The position numbers were made by a program, and so were the translations under genes. This document shows positions 12,158 through 23,342 of a stretch of 64,000 nt of DNA, piece after piece. Each line of letters starts with the position of its first letter. The stretch's first letter is position 1. Origin of the DNA: Pezicula radicicola (Eukaryota > Ascomycota > Leotiomycetes > Helotiales > Dermateaceae). Below the pieces are notes generated by a model. The model had not been told where the DNA came from, did no database searches, and saw nothing but the letters and a program-made list of their open reading frames with translations. Location: assembly GCA_003008705.1 (NCBI GenBank), contig PDUO01000033.1, positions 600,720 to 664,719 on the forward strand, in the 5' to 3' direction.

Positions 12158-12658
12158 CTAGAATAGTGCTAAGGGGTTTGGTGCATTTGCCGGCATTGCC
12201 TGAATCACATCCCAGTGCTCCACTATACAACTTCCATTGAAACGATCGAGGTCGAGGATAGCGGTCACAGGTTGGCCTGGGTTATCGACTTTGAGGTGAA
12301 CCCAACGAAGGTTGCTTCCGAAGCTAATATGCTCGACTGTGAAGGCGAAGTTGGCCGTATAGACGGAAAGGAAGTCGATAGCGTTTTGGCGGCCGCTTAG
12401 CACAGAGGGGTTATGTTGAATATAATCTGTGGCGACATAGTTCGTCAGGGCGGCTGTTGTGTTATTCTCGATGTAGAAGGTTCTGACAAAGGCGTCGAAT
12501 ACAGCTTGCTGTTCCATCGAAGAGGCGGCGCGCGAAGGGCAGTAATTCCCAGTGGGTTGCCATTCCCATGTCCATTCTGCCCTTGCCTTGGAGGATTTGA
12601 CTGAGGCTTGGGCCAAGGAAGCAGTCAGGAGAGTAAAAAATACTTGGATAAACTGCAT
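12158..12658 (-). CDS. Secreted SnoaL/NTF2-like protein
   Basis: A single exon encodes 166 residues if the second methionine is used. The open frame extends upstream to 12790, but Met at 12658 begins a clear signal peptide (MQFIQVFFTLLTASLAQA), so I chose it. The mature part has the SnoaL-like order of a small cone-shaped alpha+beta fold: a helix with FDAFVRTFY, then YVATDYIQHNPSVLSGR, then a C-terminal strand with IVEHWDVIQ. The DYIQHNP and EHWDVIQ motifs are typical of SnoaL-like predicted aldol condensation/cyclase proteins. Such proteins sometimes catalyse ring closure or rearrangement in polyketide pathways, which would fit this window, but secretion and distance from the synthase make the link uncertain. 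Upstream sequence contains TTCGGT/TTCGGC elements near 13170-13195. Confidence 0.8.
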   Translation of the reverse strand: MQFIQVFFTLLTASLAQASVKSSKARAEWTWEWQPTGNYCPSRAASSMEQQAVFDAFVRTFYIENNTTAALTNYVATDYIQHNPSVLSGRQNAIDFLSVYTANFAFTVEHISFGSNLRWVHLKVDNPGQPVTAILDLDRFNGSCIVEHWDVIQAMPANAPNPLALF

Positions 12659-14675
12659 AGCGCCTGGATAAAGAGAGGCAGTGGCTATAAAAGGGCTCAA
12701 GGCTGATAGCTTGGTCAATGAGATTGATAGCCTACTGAGAACGTTAGAGGGACATTCTTTTATATACGAATGAAATTGCACATTATGCAATTATGTGGGA
12801 AGCCCAAAATCCGGTGGAAGGATCGAAAAACTTTGCTGAAATTAATAATTGAAATCAAAATGACTCCTCCTATCGTGCTTACAAAAAGTCAATTCTCAAC
12901 AGAAGCCCCCATCCCTATCTTAGCGGCACCTGGTCGTTTTCTTGCGATGGGATGCAAGGTCGTCGCCTGATTGGGTCTTAGCAGAGATTTAACCTTGACG
13001 GGTAATCACTATTCAAGTTGGTACCGTCCTTGACTCTTGAATATACCTTAATCATCAGGATCAAGTTAAAGCATCTAGGTCTAAATCTCTACATAGAGAT
13101 TCCTGAAGAATAGATACCTAAATGGGCTTGATAATAATCATTAGCGATCAAGTCTTGTTAGTTCATCGGTCTTCGGTCGAGAGTTTCGGCTATAGTAGAA
13201 AAAAAGCTCCACTACTGGGCTGCATGCTTAGAATAGACCGATCGTAGACTTGGTACGCAGGAATTTAAATGCTAGCGAATATTAAGGTTATAAAGCAGCC
13301 TCCGGCACTTTGTTGCCATCCGAAATGCCCACTCTCACTGCTCCCATTAGGTCAACAATACCGAACTTCCACCGGCCCGTGGTGCCAGCCACGAACCCGT
13401 GAGCAATAATAGAGTCGACAGGAGATAAGCGCTTGTGATGGAGCTGGTGCGGTGTTGTAGTTGTAGGCAGAGCGTTTGTTTATGGGGGAGAGTATCTTAG
13501 TAATTGTTACGTTACGAATATTTTGTAGTGCTGAGCTTAGTCCTTCTATGGTTTAATAGTCCATTCCAGATGTAGGCTAGGCAAAGTTAAAGCAGAAGAG
13601 TATAATATCCCTCTTCTGCTCAGGATGAACTCTTGGTTAGTTAGTTAGTTAAATTGGATACCATCTGCTAAACCCTATATGCTTCCAGCCGTGCACTTCG
13701 AAGATTCATAATATAAAAGTAATTGAAATACATTTTACGAAGGCGCGGTCAAAATTATCGAGAATACAGGGAGCATGCCCTGTAACTTCACTATAAACCC
13801 TGTAAGCTCTGATCTACTAAATTAAGCCTTGTGGGTTACTAATTACAGGCTTCTAATTGGTTGGTTTTAGCCTATGGACCAATTATACGGCTGCCGTTGG
13901 GCTACAGGTAGAAATTTAGCGTTATATAAATTATGATAATTAACTCCACTCTATATTCAAAAGCAATTCCTTGTCCTATTCATCTTCCTTTATAACGTTC
14001 CGAAGCGATCGAGTATTAATATATATGAAACAGAGCTTGTCTATAACGTCTAAAGAGAGTCGATTTCGAAGCTTTGAATGAAGTAGATTCATTATAGAGA
14101 AGGCACACTCTGAAGGAACACTACTAGCAGTGATAGAATTAAGTCGAAGTGCGATATCTGAGAGATGGAAGAAATAATAAGTGGTGGAGTATGTTCATAT
14201 TGGTTACAAGTACATCTGTTGCTACACTATATTGCATCAAAAACAATGTTAATTTTGTGGGAGAATCTACTCGAAATGGTGGGAATGCCTTCAAAAGTAG
14301 TGGGCCTATGATGTAACGTGAAATCATACCCGATAACCTCATTTTTAACCTTTGTTTTGTTTTTTGACCAATTAGTACCATATCTTATAAGTAGGTATAT
14401 CGTATAAGTCGAACGTATCATATAAAGCAATTAATTCGGTACGTTGGTAAATACTCAAACTCACTCTACTATGCTGATAAGTTCAATAAAAAAAACACTC
14501 TACTGTCTGGGTAATTAGCTCTTAATTTATTACACTGGCTATGAAACCAGATCCCAAGGAAGAGTACCACAGAACAACTCCTTCTCAGACTCCACCTTGT
14601 TCAGCTCTCGTCCACAAATCATACGCGTCTGAATTCTGGTAGCCAAGATAGCGGATTAGATAGGTGTTTGACGAG
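12659..14675. other. Long gene-poor region
   Basis: No gene is recognisable in these 2 kb. The frames at 14139-14430 are AT-rich and lack motifs. Near 13164-13195 lie several TCGG/CGA elements (CATCGGTCTTCGGTCGAGAG) that could be regulatory for the SnoaL-like gene. A perfect hairpin is listed separately. Confidence 0.35.
13591..13620. repeat. Perfect 10-bp inverted repeat (hairpin)
   Basis: AGCAGAAGAG (13591-13600) and CTCTTCTGCT (13611-13620) are exact reverse complements around a 10-nt AT loop. This could be the end of a small element or a chance hairpin. Confidence 0.6.
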
Positions 14676-16156
14676 TCACCCTGTCCAATAAGTCCCAATC
14701 TCTCGTATATCAACAGCCAGAGCTGGTGGGTTGTCGAGACCAGGGAAGTGGCCCCCGAAGTCGTGGTCTAAATACCCAGCTTGGTTAGCAGAAACATTTC
14801 AAGTCTCATTCTTGAGGGCTCACTTCGGTAGAGAACTAAATTTCCAACCGTCTGCATTTGTGCAGGCGGCCAGAATCCTGTATTGTACTTGAAAGCGCTG
14901 AAAAGCATTGGCGCATCCGTGTGAGCCATGGTATACTCAGACCCGAATCCTATGGGATTCTGAGCATACATATACACCGAAGAAGTGAACGAGCGGGTGA
15001 GATAGTAAAGCGAAACACTACGAAGGATTTCGTTGTGCGTCAAGACTGACGGGGCAGTTCCTGCGCGGGGATCGGACCCTAAATTAAGTATCAGCACTAC
15101 TTAAGGCAGACTTGTCGGGATCCATGTACAGTTCTGATACTTTTCTCCAATCCATGCTAGTTGCCCTACGGGATTATCGTAAAGTGCCAATCCTATCGTG
15201 TTGGGCTGAGCAGTGTGAGTTAGACAGCTGTTTCACTACCAACGCTATTGACCCGGGAATTCCTACGTACCTTCGTGTTATGTTCCTGAAAATACCCATT
15301 GCCGGTCGCTGCCCAGATAGCGTAATTCTGCGCCTCAAACTGTTCCAGAGGTGATAGCGTGAAATTCGCAGCCGCAAGTTCATCCGGAAGCATGGGAAAG
15401 AATGGGAGGAAAGCAAAATGTACTGCTCGTGTCGTCTGGTTGTACTTATTGTATAACGCGTATGCAATGGGGGCTCCCCAGTCGGTTCCATGTACAGCAA
15501 AGGTCTCATAGCCAAGAACTTCAGTCATCAACGTGTTGAATACGCGGGCAGTGTCTTCATATGTCCAGTTCTCAGGAGGAGCTGTCGAAAACGCAAACCC
15601 TGGGAGGGATGGAACAATGACGTCGAAGACGACAGACTTTCCGGTGGATGTTTTGGCTTCTTGTGTGAGCTGATTGACGATTGGAATAAATTCGAGGAAA
15701 GATCCTGGCCAGCCGTGGTTCAGAAGTAGTGGGATTGCGTTTGTCTGGGTTGATTTCTCATGAATGAAATGAATGGTGAGTCCCTCTATCACGGCCGTGA
15801 AGTGATTGAATCTTCTTGTGAGTAAGCACAACAGAGCATTGAAACCAATGCAAACTCGAGCCTTTTACTAACTGATTTATGGATGCCTGCTCTTGTTCCC
15901 AGTCAAAGTCCGTCAGCCATTCCTTTTGCAGGCCTTTTAGGACATCCAAATCTATCCCTAAAGATGAACCTACACCTAAATACTCGGGCATTTCTGGGAG
16001 ACAGGTATTTCGAACGTGATCAAGCATTCGCGGAACATCCTGGGAGAGATCGACTTCGAAGGGACGCAAGCGATAGTCTTTCTTCTCTGTGTTGGCATCG
16101 GCTCCGCCAACAGCTAAGACGCCGAGAATGAAAAGTCGAAAGGCTTGGATGAGCAT
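14676..16156 (-). CDS. Secreted epoxide hydrolase (alpha/beta hydrolase, EHN domain)
   Basis: Five exons on the - strand, 15873-16156, 15271-15811, 15130-15205, 14824-15078 and 14676-14767, join in phase to 415 residues. An upstream in-frame Met at 16183 would add nine residues. A signal peptide (MLIQAFRLFILGVLAVGGA) is followed by the epoxide hydrolase N-terminal domain starting YRLRPFEVD, then the catalytic core: HGWPGSF (oxyanion hole), HGTDWGAP with nucleophile Asp205, and C-terminal HDFGGHFPG with likely catalytic His392. The family hydrolyses epoxides to vicinal diols. Exon 3 could be misread as continuing in another frame; splicing with a phase-1 GTACAT donor restores WSDPRAGTAPS. A palindromic TTCGGCG element lies upstream at 16299-16337, so it may be co-regulated with the cluster and open an epoxide made by one of the oxygenases. 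Confidence 0.9.
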
Positions 16157-16298
16157 ACTTGGTGTCTGAGTTAAGCGAAACAAACTTGCTTAGTCTTTAC
16201 CAAGAACACAGAGGGATGACAAGTTTATAGTCACATTTGTCAACACTGGAAGACAACAATACCGCAACACCGAACCTTACTACTTACCATAATTGTTA

Positions 16299-16337
16299 GT
16301 CTTCGGCGCTACTGGGAGAGTCGAGCTAGCCGAAGAC
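16299..16337. promoter_or_regulatory. Inverted TTCGGC element upstream of the epoxide hydrolase
   Basis: GTCTTCGGC at 16299-16307 and GCCGAAGAC at 16329-16337 form a perfect 9-bp inverted repeat with a 21-nt spacer, about 145-180 bp before the start codon. The left arm includes the recurring TTCGGCG motif (16302-16308). Zn2Cys6 regulators usually bind paired CGG half-sites, so this is a plausible operator. Confidence 0.45.
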
Positions 16338-16439
16338 CGAATGAGCTCATCGATCCTAGTCTCTCATAAAGTGCGGGCTCATGCCAAGTGGAGAATCCGA
16401 GCCGGCCGTCTTATAGTGGGTGGACATAAGTCTATCCGG

Positions 16440-17110
16440 TAGCCGATTTTACACTAAAACTTACTTACTATATCTATATATATAACTTAAACTTAGGCCA
16501 TAACTATATCTAAAATCTAACTAGTAAGCCTTTTTAGTATTTAAAGTAGACTTTTCTATATTAGATTTTAATTATATCTAATAATTACTATAGAAAATAA
16601 TAAGTAATTAAAGATAGTAATTTCTAAGTAAATGTTAGTATAGAACTAATAAATTATAAGCTTCTCTTACTTCTAATCTCTATAAATTAATCCTAGTAGT
16701 CTATAATTTTAATCCTAAGGTATAAAAATATAGGTAACTATTAAATAAATAAGTCTTATATAAAGAATTTAATTTATTATCTCTTCTTTACTATAAACCT
16801 TTAAAGTATTAGTTATAAGTTTTAGTATAAAAGAGAGGTACTAGAGAGACTTATATCCATCTACTATACTAATAATAGCTTATTTTAGGAATAATTTTAA
16901 ATCCAAATTTTTTTTTTTTTAGAAATATAGTATAAGTATATTAAAGCTAAGATTAATATCTATAGTAAAACCTCTCTATAAGAATCCTCTAGATAAGAAT
17001 ACCTAACTAATATATATAAGAATATATCAATAAGTCCTATTAAAATTTTACTATAAGCTAAGAATATCCTCTTTATTAGAATATTCTTCTAAAATTACAG
17101 CCCTAAACCA
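16440..17110. other. AT-rich, RIP-affected block
   Basis: Very AT-rich sequence with few CpA or TpG dinucleotides, including a 12-nt T run near 16909. No gene. AGTAAAACCTCTCTATAAG near 16964 has the flavour of a pogo-type terminal repeat, but no matching right end was found. Confidence 0.6.
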
Positions 17111-18135
17111 CTATCATAAGCGATATATTCCTATAAGAATAGCGCTTAGTACTACAAATACCACGAATCCTAAAAAGCGTCGTACTATCACTAATCTCAA
17201 GCGTTGTAATATTCGACGACGCAACATAGAGTACCTAGGCCTAAAATCTAGTCTTATTTCCTGGTTCTATGAAAAGACTGGCCATAAAATCAATCAATCG
17301 TAGGTATCCAAAATCCTGTCATCCGAATATGCATATCTCGACGATAGCAATCAAAAGAATTCAAAGCTAGGAGCTGAGAGGCAATATCAGGGTGATTGGC
17401 CTAAGCTCAAGGCGGCATTATTTAAGTGACAGCAGCGCATGCAAAAGAAGAAGGCTATAATAATAGGGGATATCCTAAAGGGAAAAGCGGCTAAGTTATA
17501 GGAGTGTCTGTCACAGTTCGATGATATGGATGAGCCGAGGTGGTCTAATGGCTGGCTTGAGGGCTTCAAGAAAAGATTCAAGAACAAGGAATATGTACAG
17601 CATGGTGAAGGTGGCTCAGCTGATATCGACAAACCAGAAGCTATCAAACAAATAGTAGGCATACGAACCCTCTGTGCTACTTGCGCCGACTGCGATATCT
17701 TCAATATGGATGAAACTGGGCTATTCTAGAAGCCCACGCTTGATAGAACTTTAGCTACAGAAGCAGGAAGTGGTGGAAAGAAAAGCAAAGATAGAGTTAC
17801 GCTGGTTTGACTACAAATAGCGATGGATCTAAGAAGCTTGATCCTTAGATTATTGGAAAGTCTAAAAACCCTCGATGTTCCAAGAACATTAATAAACGAC
17901 TCTTTCGAATCGAATAACACAATAGCAAATCGAAGTGGATGACGGGCATGATCATAGAGGAGTATTTGTGGTGGTTTGACAACAAGATGCGTGGTAGGAA
18001 GGTTCTATTAATGCTGGATAACTTCTTAGACCACAAGTTTGGTGTAGAGTTAGTTGGAGGACTCAAAGGCCTAGAAAATACTCTAATTTCATAGCTCCCT
18101 GCAAATACTATGTCTCACTTAGATCCTGTGTAAGG
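17111..18135 (+). mobile_element. Decayed pogo/Fot1-type transposase (Tc1/mariner superfamily)
   Basis: Fragments of one protein can be read along the + strand, broken by stops. First comes a CENP-B/Tc5-type DNA-binding part (SLISWFYEKTGHKINQS, ILSSEYAYLDD), then WSNGWLEGFKKRF, then the first catalytic Asp motif FNMDETGLF at about 17705-17730. GGKKSKDRVTLV follows, then IGKSKNP, then the second Asp motif VLLMLDNFLDHKFGVELVGG near 18003-18060. The order matches Fot1/Pot2-like transposases. In-frame TAG/TAA/TGA codons, mostly where Trp or Gln is expected, make it inactive and look RIP-derived. The 3' end stops abruptly near 18135, just before a possible LTR. Confidence 0.85.
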
Positions 18136-18149
18136 CGAGTGTTACAATG

Positions 18150-18540
18150 TGTCGGCCCGTAATCACGTGTTTTAAGTATATCTTCATTTCTGGTGGCCCT
18201 GGCGCCCGCTGATCCCTCCGAAATCGCATATTGATTCCGAGTATTCTGGCCCAATATGGCACCATTTTTACGTTAATGAAATAGCACCTTAAATGCCTCA
18301 TTTTGTATGGATTGGGCCATTCTGGGTGCCAATCCTTTAGTATATAAACCCGACTTGCCTCCCACCTAATGGAAGCAAAGACTCAATTCATGGTTTTGAC
18401 CACATTCTGCAATTCCACCATATTTCATATATTCAATGTGATCGAGGGTTCATACAATGTGAGGTCGGAATAGCCCCAGTTCTTCTTTTTCTTAGCTCTT
18501 ACCAAGCCTTAGGTCACACGTTATGGTAACGTGACCTACA
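18150..18540. repeat. Possible solo LTR
   Basis: A 391-bp block begins TGTCGG and ends CCTACA, so it has the TG..CA termini of a long terminal repeat. It holds a TATATAAACCC box near 18340 and sits immediately after the truncated transposase. No flanking target duplication matches exactly, and the element was not seen elsewhere in the window. Weak call. Confidence 0.25.
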
Positions 18541-18882
18541 ATCCTGTATTTAATCCTATTTGCAGCCTTTCAGGCTTCACACTCTCTTTACACTAATTAT
18601 ATGTTTTACAATAGAACCATCTTTGGACTATATCATAACAAAGACTCTATATAAGCGAAATAGCTGTAGTCTTAGTACAGTAACTCTCCTATTGCTGTCA
18701 TTGGAACGATTTGACCTGTGACGTACTCAATAATCCACAAGGCCTTGAAGATTATCTAACAAAACCCATAATATAATAACTCGTATTCAATTTCTTGCAC
18801 ACTGATAGATTGATTTAGAGGGTAGCGAGGTGGTTCTAATACAGAGGATAGGGGTACTCCTCATTCCATAATAACTTGGCTT
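18541..18882. other. Intergenic, nothing recognised
   Basis: Downstream of the possible LTR and beyond the 3' end of the dehydrogenase on the - strand. No coding or RNA signal. Confidence 0.3.
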
Positions 18883-19710
18883 CTACACGATCAATAACCC
18901 TCCATTGGAATTTATGGCAGTTCCAGTCAAATTGTGATCCTTCATGCAATACATGTATGCCTCTGCGACATCTTCAGGTTTTCCAATAACACCTGTTGCA
19001 GAATTCTTTGCGAAAGCATCGAGGCCTCTCTTGCGTGCCTCGGGTGTCCCATCCTTAAAGAGCCCCTGTACAAGCTCTGTATCAACTGCACCAAGGCAAA
19101 CAAGGTTCACCCGAATTGGCTTTAAATCTAGCGCTAAGCTTCTTGTCATACCATTTATTGCTGCAGTGTATGAGCCAAGAATATTCCAATCTGGAATTGG
19201 ACGCTGTGAACTTGCTCCCGTAGTCAACGTAATACTAGACACAGGACCTGGTGCAATATGTTTTGCCGCGTGTTTCGCTACTAGTAGCGGAGCAAAGAAT
19301 CGAACTAATCCAGCCTCTTTGATAAACTTGAAATCCACTTGAGAGAGGGGTTTTGGCATAGGTTGGTCTCCAGCGGTAAACACTATATGGTCGAACTTTT
19401 GAGTTCCCTTTAAAGTCGCAGTCGCAGCACCGAAAAGAGTTGCGATATTAAACTCAAGTAAGTCTTCCTGCTTTAGGTCACATGGAAAGCCGACGATCTG
19501 GCAGTTTGTCGTTGGGTAAGAATCCCGTAGCCGAGACGTAGCGGCGTTAATACGGTCGGGGTTCGAGCTTGAGATGACAACAACAGCAGCGCCATACTCG
19601 ATGCTGGCTTCAGCAACTGCAAAGCCAATGCCAGAGGAGCCACCAATGATCAAGATGCGTGCTCCAGCAAGTTTAGATGTGTACTTGATTTGGTCGGACA
19701 TTGTAGGCAT
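18883..19710 (-). CDS. Atypical short-chain dehydrogenase/reductase
   Basis: One uninterrupted exon of 275 residues with a complete Rossmann fold: the cofactor loop GGSSGIG at 23-29, HIVFTAG near 108-114 as the NAG-like motif, a Ser-rich strand TLTTGASS near 161-168, and DLKPIRVN followed by GAVDTEL. In the catalytic YxxxK motif Tyr181 is present, but the position of the lysine is Ile185 (SYTAAINGM). A fungal SDR subgroup with the DLKPIRVN signature commonly shows this, so it is probably a subgroup feature and not damage, although normal lysine-dependent catalysis is in doubt. It is the only intact gene in a region full of pseudogenes. No cluster motif lies in its promoter, so membership in the pathway is unclear. 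Confidence 0.9.
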   Translation of the reverse strand: MPTMSDQIKYTSKLAGARILIIGGSSGIGFAVAEASIEYGAAVVVISSSNPDRINAATSRLRDSYPTTNCQIVGFPCDLKQEDLLEFNIATLFGAATATLKGTQKFDHIVFTAGDQPMPKPLSQVDFKFIKEAGLVRFFAPLLVAKHAAKHIAPGPVSSITLTTGASSQRPIPDWNILGSYTAAINGMTRSLALDLKPIRVNLVCLGAVDTELVQGLFKDGTPEARKRGLDAFAKNSATGVIGKPEDVAEAYMYCMKDHNLTGTAINSNGGLLIV

Positions 19711-20911
19711 TTGTAGTTATTGTTATTGAGGAAAGTTGGAGAAGCAGACAGTCGAGCTTGAAGGAAGACGCTAAGGCAATTTAATGTCGTATCGGATTGT
19801 GAAGAGTACGCGGTTGTGAGAGACAGCCAATGGCGTCTTTAAATTAGTGGTGTCGAATTCCTCCTATATATACTAGGTACAGGAAGTACCGCTGAGAAAT
19901 TGTGCCTTAAAACGTATACTTTACCATTATACTTAATAATCCTAGTATTAAATTATTCGAAATTCTATATAAGTTGTTAACTAGTTTTAATCTAATTAAT
20001 AGTAAAAAAAAGTACTATTTATAAAAGAAATCTATATCTAGTTAGTATTTTACTAATTATAATTTCTTTAAAGAGGTTATATTATATATATAAACATCCG
20101 GATTCCGTAGATTAGATTTCAAATCATTCTTGAATTAAGCCCGGCAGCACTCGGCGGTGCTCGGCGGACAATAGTTCGGGTTCTATAGAGATTAAACTTT
20201 GCACTTACCGTAGGTCCACCCTATCTTAGAGACGCAGTAGTAAGTCCAGTGAATTATAAACTATAAACTATAAACTATAAACTAACTAAAATTAAGGTGT
20301 TGGCAGGCCAGATGCCCTTTTTTTTTCAGCACAAAAACCTTTCTACTAAATCCTACTTATCAAGGTCTGCTTCGTATAAACCTATAAAGCAAATCCTTGT
20401 CCTCTTCGGTCGAAGTTCGTTGTTAACAGGAACAATAGGATCCAGCCAGTCCGACATTGATTTCAAATATACGACTTCAAACACAGAATTCGGAGTTCGT
20501 AACGCAGGGAACCAACTTTGAAAAGCCATTAAGCTTAGCGTAGCTATTCTTTCCCATCGTTTTACATCTTCTTCTAGCGTCTTCCACTAAACTCCCTTTC
20601 TCTTTTTGACGGCCGGAGAGGTAGCTAGCACTGCCTCTCTAGTACCCCCCACAACACTTGTTCTAAAGTTACTGACATTGTTCGAGAACAGGAAAATATT
20701 TTGTTTGGATAAATAAGAGCAACTATCTAGATCATACGGACGCTCTTCTCTGTTGGTCTTTGGATTCGAAGAGCTTGAACTGCAGAGTACCCCCCCGCTG
20801 GCTTATCGAAAACATTCGTTACACTTTACATACCGCTATACCAACACGTACACGTTCCTGCCAGTGGGCTGGTAGGGCCAAGTGCTGATCGCTGAAGGAA
20901 CATTCGAAACA
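19711..20911. other. Intergenic with an AT-rich RIP patch
   Basis: The promoter of the dehydrogenase is followed by an AT-rich patch (about 19915-20095) and sequence with no recognised gene. The frame at 20297-20521 has no motif. A short tandem repeat is listed separately. Confidence 0.4.
20254..20281 (+). repeat. 7-bp tandem repeat, CTATAAA x4
   Basis: Four consecutive copies of a 7-nt unit (TTATAAA then three CTATAAA), inside AT-rich sequence. Confidence 0.8.
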
Positions 20912-21457
20912 ATGACCCATCGCGAGGCCCAACAGGAACCGCCAATTTCCACAATCTTAACTACCTCCCATTCAACTTGCTCCCTCTCCGACGAGTCCCC
21001 ATCTACGGCGACCACAGAATACGAATGCACTGCTTCCAAGCCCACCTGGGCTCTTGTCCGCCTCTTCACCGATTACGAGGGCGGCATTGAGATTAGAGAC
21101 CCTTAACGCAAGCATTGCCAGACAGGAGCAAGGTCGACTATTATTGTTGACGAGTGGGACGAGGAAGCTTTAGATCTTGAGGACACGGAATTGGTACGTC
21201 TAGAGCCAGGCCAGAAGTTCTCGACGTTGTATACGGTTAGTGTCGTGCCAAAAGCCGGTGGGTTAAGGGATTCAGATACAAAATATATGGTCCAGGGAAA
21301 TACTTATAAGATCACATTGAGGAAGCGAAGATGGAGGTGGATGTTTGAGGATGAAATGGCAGAGGATATAGGCGAGGACGAGAGAAGGGTAGTACTGAAA
21401 AAGACAGAGGTAGTGGAATGGGATGTAGATTACCAGGTAAATTTCAAGGCAACGTAG
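20912..21457 (+). pseudogene. Conserved fungal protein of unknown function, broken by a TAA
   Basis: One frame runs from Met at 20912 to the stop at 21455-21457 but has an internal TAA at 21104-21106, within IEIRDP-stop-RKHCQTGARS. From memory of the family, I read the halves as one widespread ascomycete protein with the order GLEIRDP, a Thr/Ser-rich strand, then LEPGQKFSTLYTVSV, GLRDSDTKYMVQG, ITLRKRRWRWMFEDEM and a final WDVDYQVNFKA. CAA to TAA is the expected RIP change. Upstream coding sequence is also interrupted (TAG before 20882). Function is unknown in the family. Confidence 0.55.
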
Positions 21458-21744
21458 GATTTGAACTTGGCGTTGTGGTTTATTGGAATAAGATGTGATG
21501 CAAGGTTGTTCAGATGTTGATTGACGCTGTATGGGAGCTAGAATTTAGGCTGCTAAGCCCCTAGAGTGCCTGTAGCCGCTGCAGCATGTGCCCTAGTAAT
21601 TCGGCTCAAAAGCCTTTACTGAATCACAAAGGTTCTAGCACCTATAACTTTAGAAGTTAGGGAAATTTTGATATAATTGCTACATCAACTGAATCACAAA
21701 TCGTTGCCCATAGTTCCTGTACTTGAGTTAGTCTGATTATAACT

Positions 21745-22500
21745 CTATTGCACCCTTTTCGCCATCTCGGCCGCGCCTCTTGCGGCAGAAAAACTTGGAT
21801 CCAGCTCAAAAATCTCAGGCGTGGTTTCCAGTGCCCTGTCTACTACTTCTCTCAGGACTTCTTAGAACCGCTCATCTGTAGAACGGTCTCCATGCAACAA
21901 GATCTTACCGGTTTTCTCGTGATAATAGTTACTCGCTTCCAAAGCTGGCTTGATAATGGCGTCCCTGACCGTTTCCCAGTAATAGTCATCATTGGGATTC
22001 TCATCTCTCTTATCCCAGCCAAGATTTAAATCGACGAACTTGAATTTATTGGAACCAGGATATGCAAACCCTATACTTTCTATTGACTACGTCAAAGTCA
22101 ATATGCCTGCCGTATACGATACGGAAAGAACATTTTCGTGCAATGGTTGGTGAGGTCTGCCATGGAATTATATGGGGGACTAGACATCCTTTAGTTAAAT
22201 GCTCGAAAATTCCATGCATTCAAGGGGCCGGTACTGTGAGTATTCAGATGAACTGAGTGATAACCGAGATATCATCTCTCTGTGGGATGGCAATGTATCA
22301 ATCTTCGCGACGTTTACAATCGTTCCATTTGCATAGCTTAACGCCGCGGTCCTGTATAGAGGGAAAGGATTAGCAAGCCAGTACCGATATAGATGAGATC
22401 TACTATACGAAAGGGGGTATTCTGGGCAATTGACCTACCTGTAAGGAGACGTTAGGTTGAATGCCACTCCAAAATCGTGGTTATTAACATTGGGGACCAA
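21745..22500 (-). pseudogene. Hsp70-like ATPase relic with RIP-type stops
   Basis: On the - strand one reading frame runs from 22351 down to 21745, with a preceding exon ending at 22439 (donor GTAGGT, acceptor ACAG). It recalls fungal Hsp70-like/actin-fold proteins: NHDFGVAFNLTSPYR then ALSYANGTIVNVAKID, later VLSVSYTAGILTL, SIGFAYPGS, KFVDLNLGW, ILLHGDRSTDERF and a C-terminal FSAARGAAEMAKR. At least five in-frame stops, all TAA or TAG (about 21862, 22087, 22168, 22180 and 22195), lie where Gln or Trp codons would be expected, as RIP produces. The N-terminal ATPase part is missing or unrecognisable. No function remains. Confidence 0.6.
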
Positions 22501-23342
22501 AGCTTGTCTCGAACAAAGAGGATACTATAGAGCGCAGGTGTAATGATTCTCGTAATGAAACCTATTTTTATACCCTGTCGTTGAGGTCGAAACTTTCCGT
22601 CTCTTACGTCGATTTTTTGGAGGGAAGTTTGTTTGGTCGGAGAATATACTCGAGTAGCTTAAGCGGCGAGGACATTAAGTTTTATGATTAAGAACGGCAT
22701 ACGGCGTAGGCTTTGCTCTGCCGCCGAGCCCCTGCAGGTGCCTGAGCAGCCACCAACATTCACTATCCAAAAATACTTATCCATAGCCCCTTTGCTTACA
22801 ACTAAGTTTCGAAACAATGATGAGCCTTGGCCCGCAATCCTTAGACCAGACATCAAGGGATAAATTTCGCCCCAACATTACACCAACTCCCCTATCTTTG
22901 CCGCAAGACTTTGTCAGATAGGTTATTTGTCCGAATTTAGCAGAGGCGTAGCAGTATGCCCACGGTATGGCCTAGACTAATATAATCCGCGCTCCTGATG
23001 TTTGTCTTGGCATTCTGGTGAAGTTTGCTCTCCACAGCTCGTTGCTACATGCACATGAAGCGAACTGGCGATATGGGAGTTCCATGCCTACACTTTGACT
23101 GCAATTATCGGGTAAAGGTCAATCCTCTGGTCTTCACTGTCATGGCCAACTTCTGGCCGTGTTGGTTTTCGTACATTGCGAGATGAGCAGAGCAGTTGGG
23201 TATAATATGGCCGTTGCAAGTAGTGGCAAATAATGCTTTTATCTTTACATCTAGCAACTTGTGTAATTATTTGAAGTTATCGATCTTTGCTTTTCTTTGA
23301 AGCTCGTTACTATACTTTCAGTTTATTCCCTCCTCTCCAACC
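22501..23342. other. Intergenic, probably degraded coding sequence
   Basis: The - strand frame at 22659-22856 is open for 65 codons but has no motif I recognise. It may be part of the N-terminal region of the preceding relic. The remainder, up to the signal peptide at 23343, shows nothing. Confidence 0.3.

Noticed and set aside
15078..15130. Continuation of epoxide hydrolase exon 3 through a frameshift reading MDPDKSA
   Set aside because: Splicing at the phase-1 GTACAT donor restores the conserved WSDPRAGTAPS exactly, so the region is an intron.
18150..18540. A full LTR retrotransposon around the LTR-like block
   Set aside because: No second LTR, primer-binding site, or gag/pol coding remnant was found nearby. 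At most a solo LTR is listed, with low confidence.
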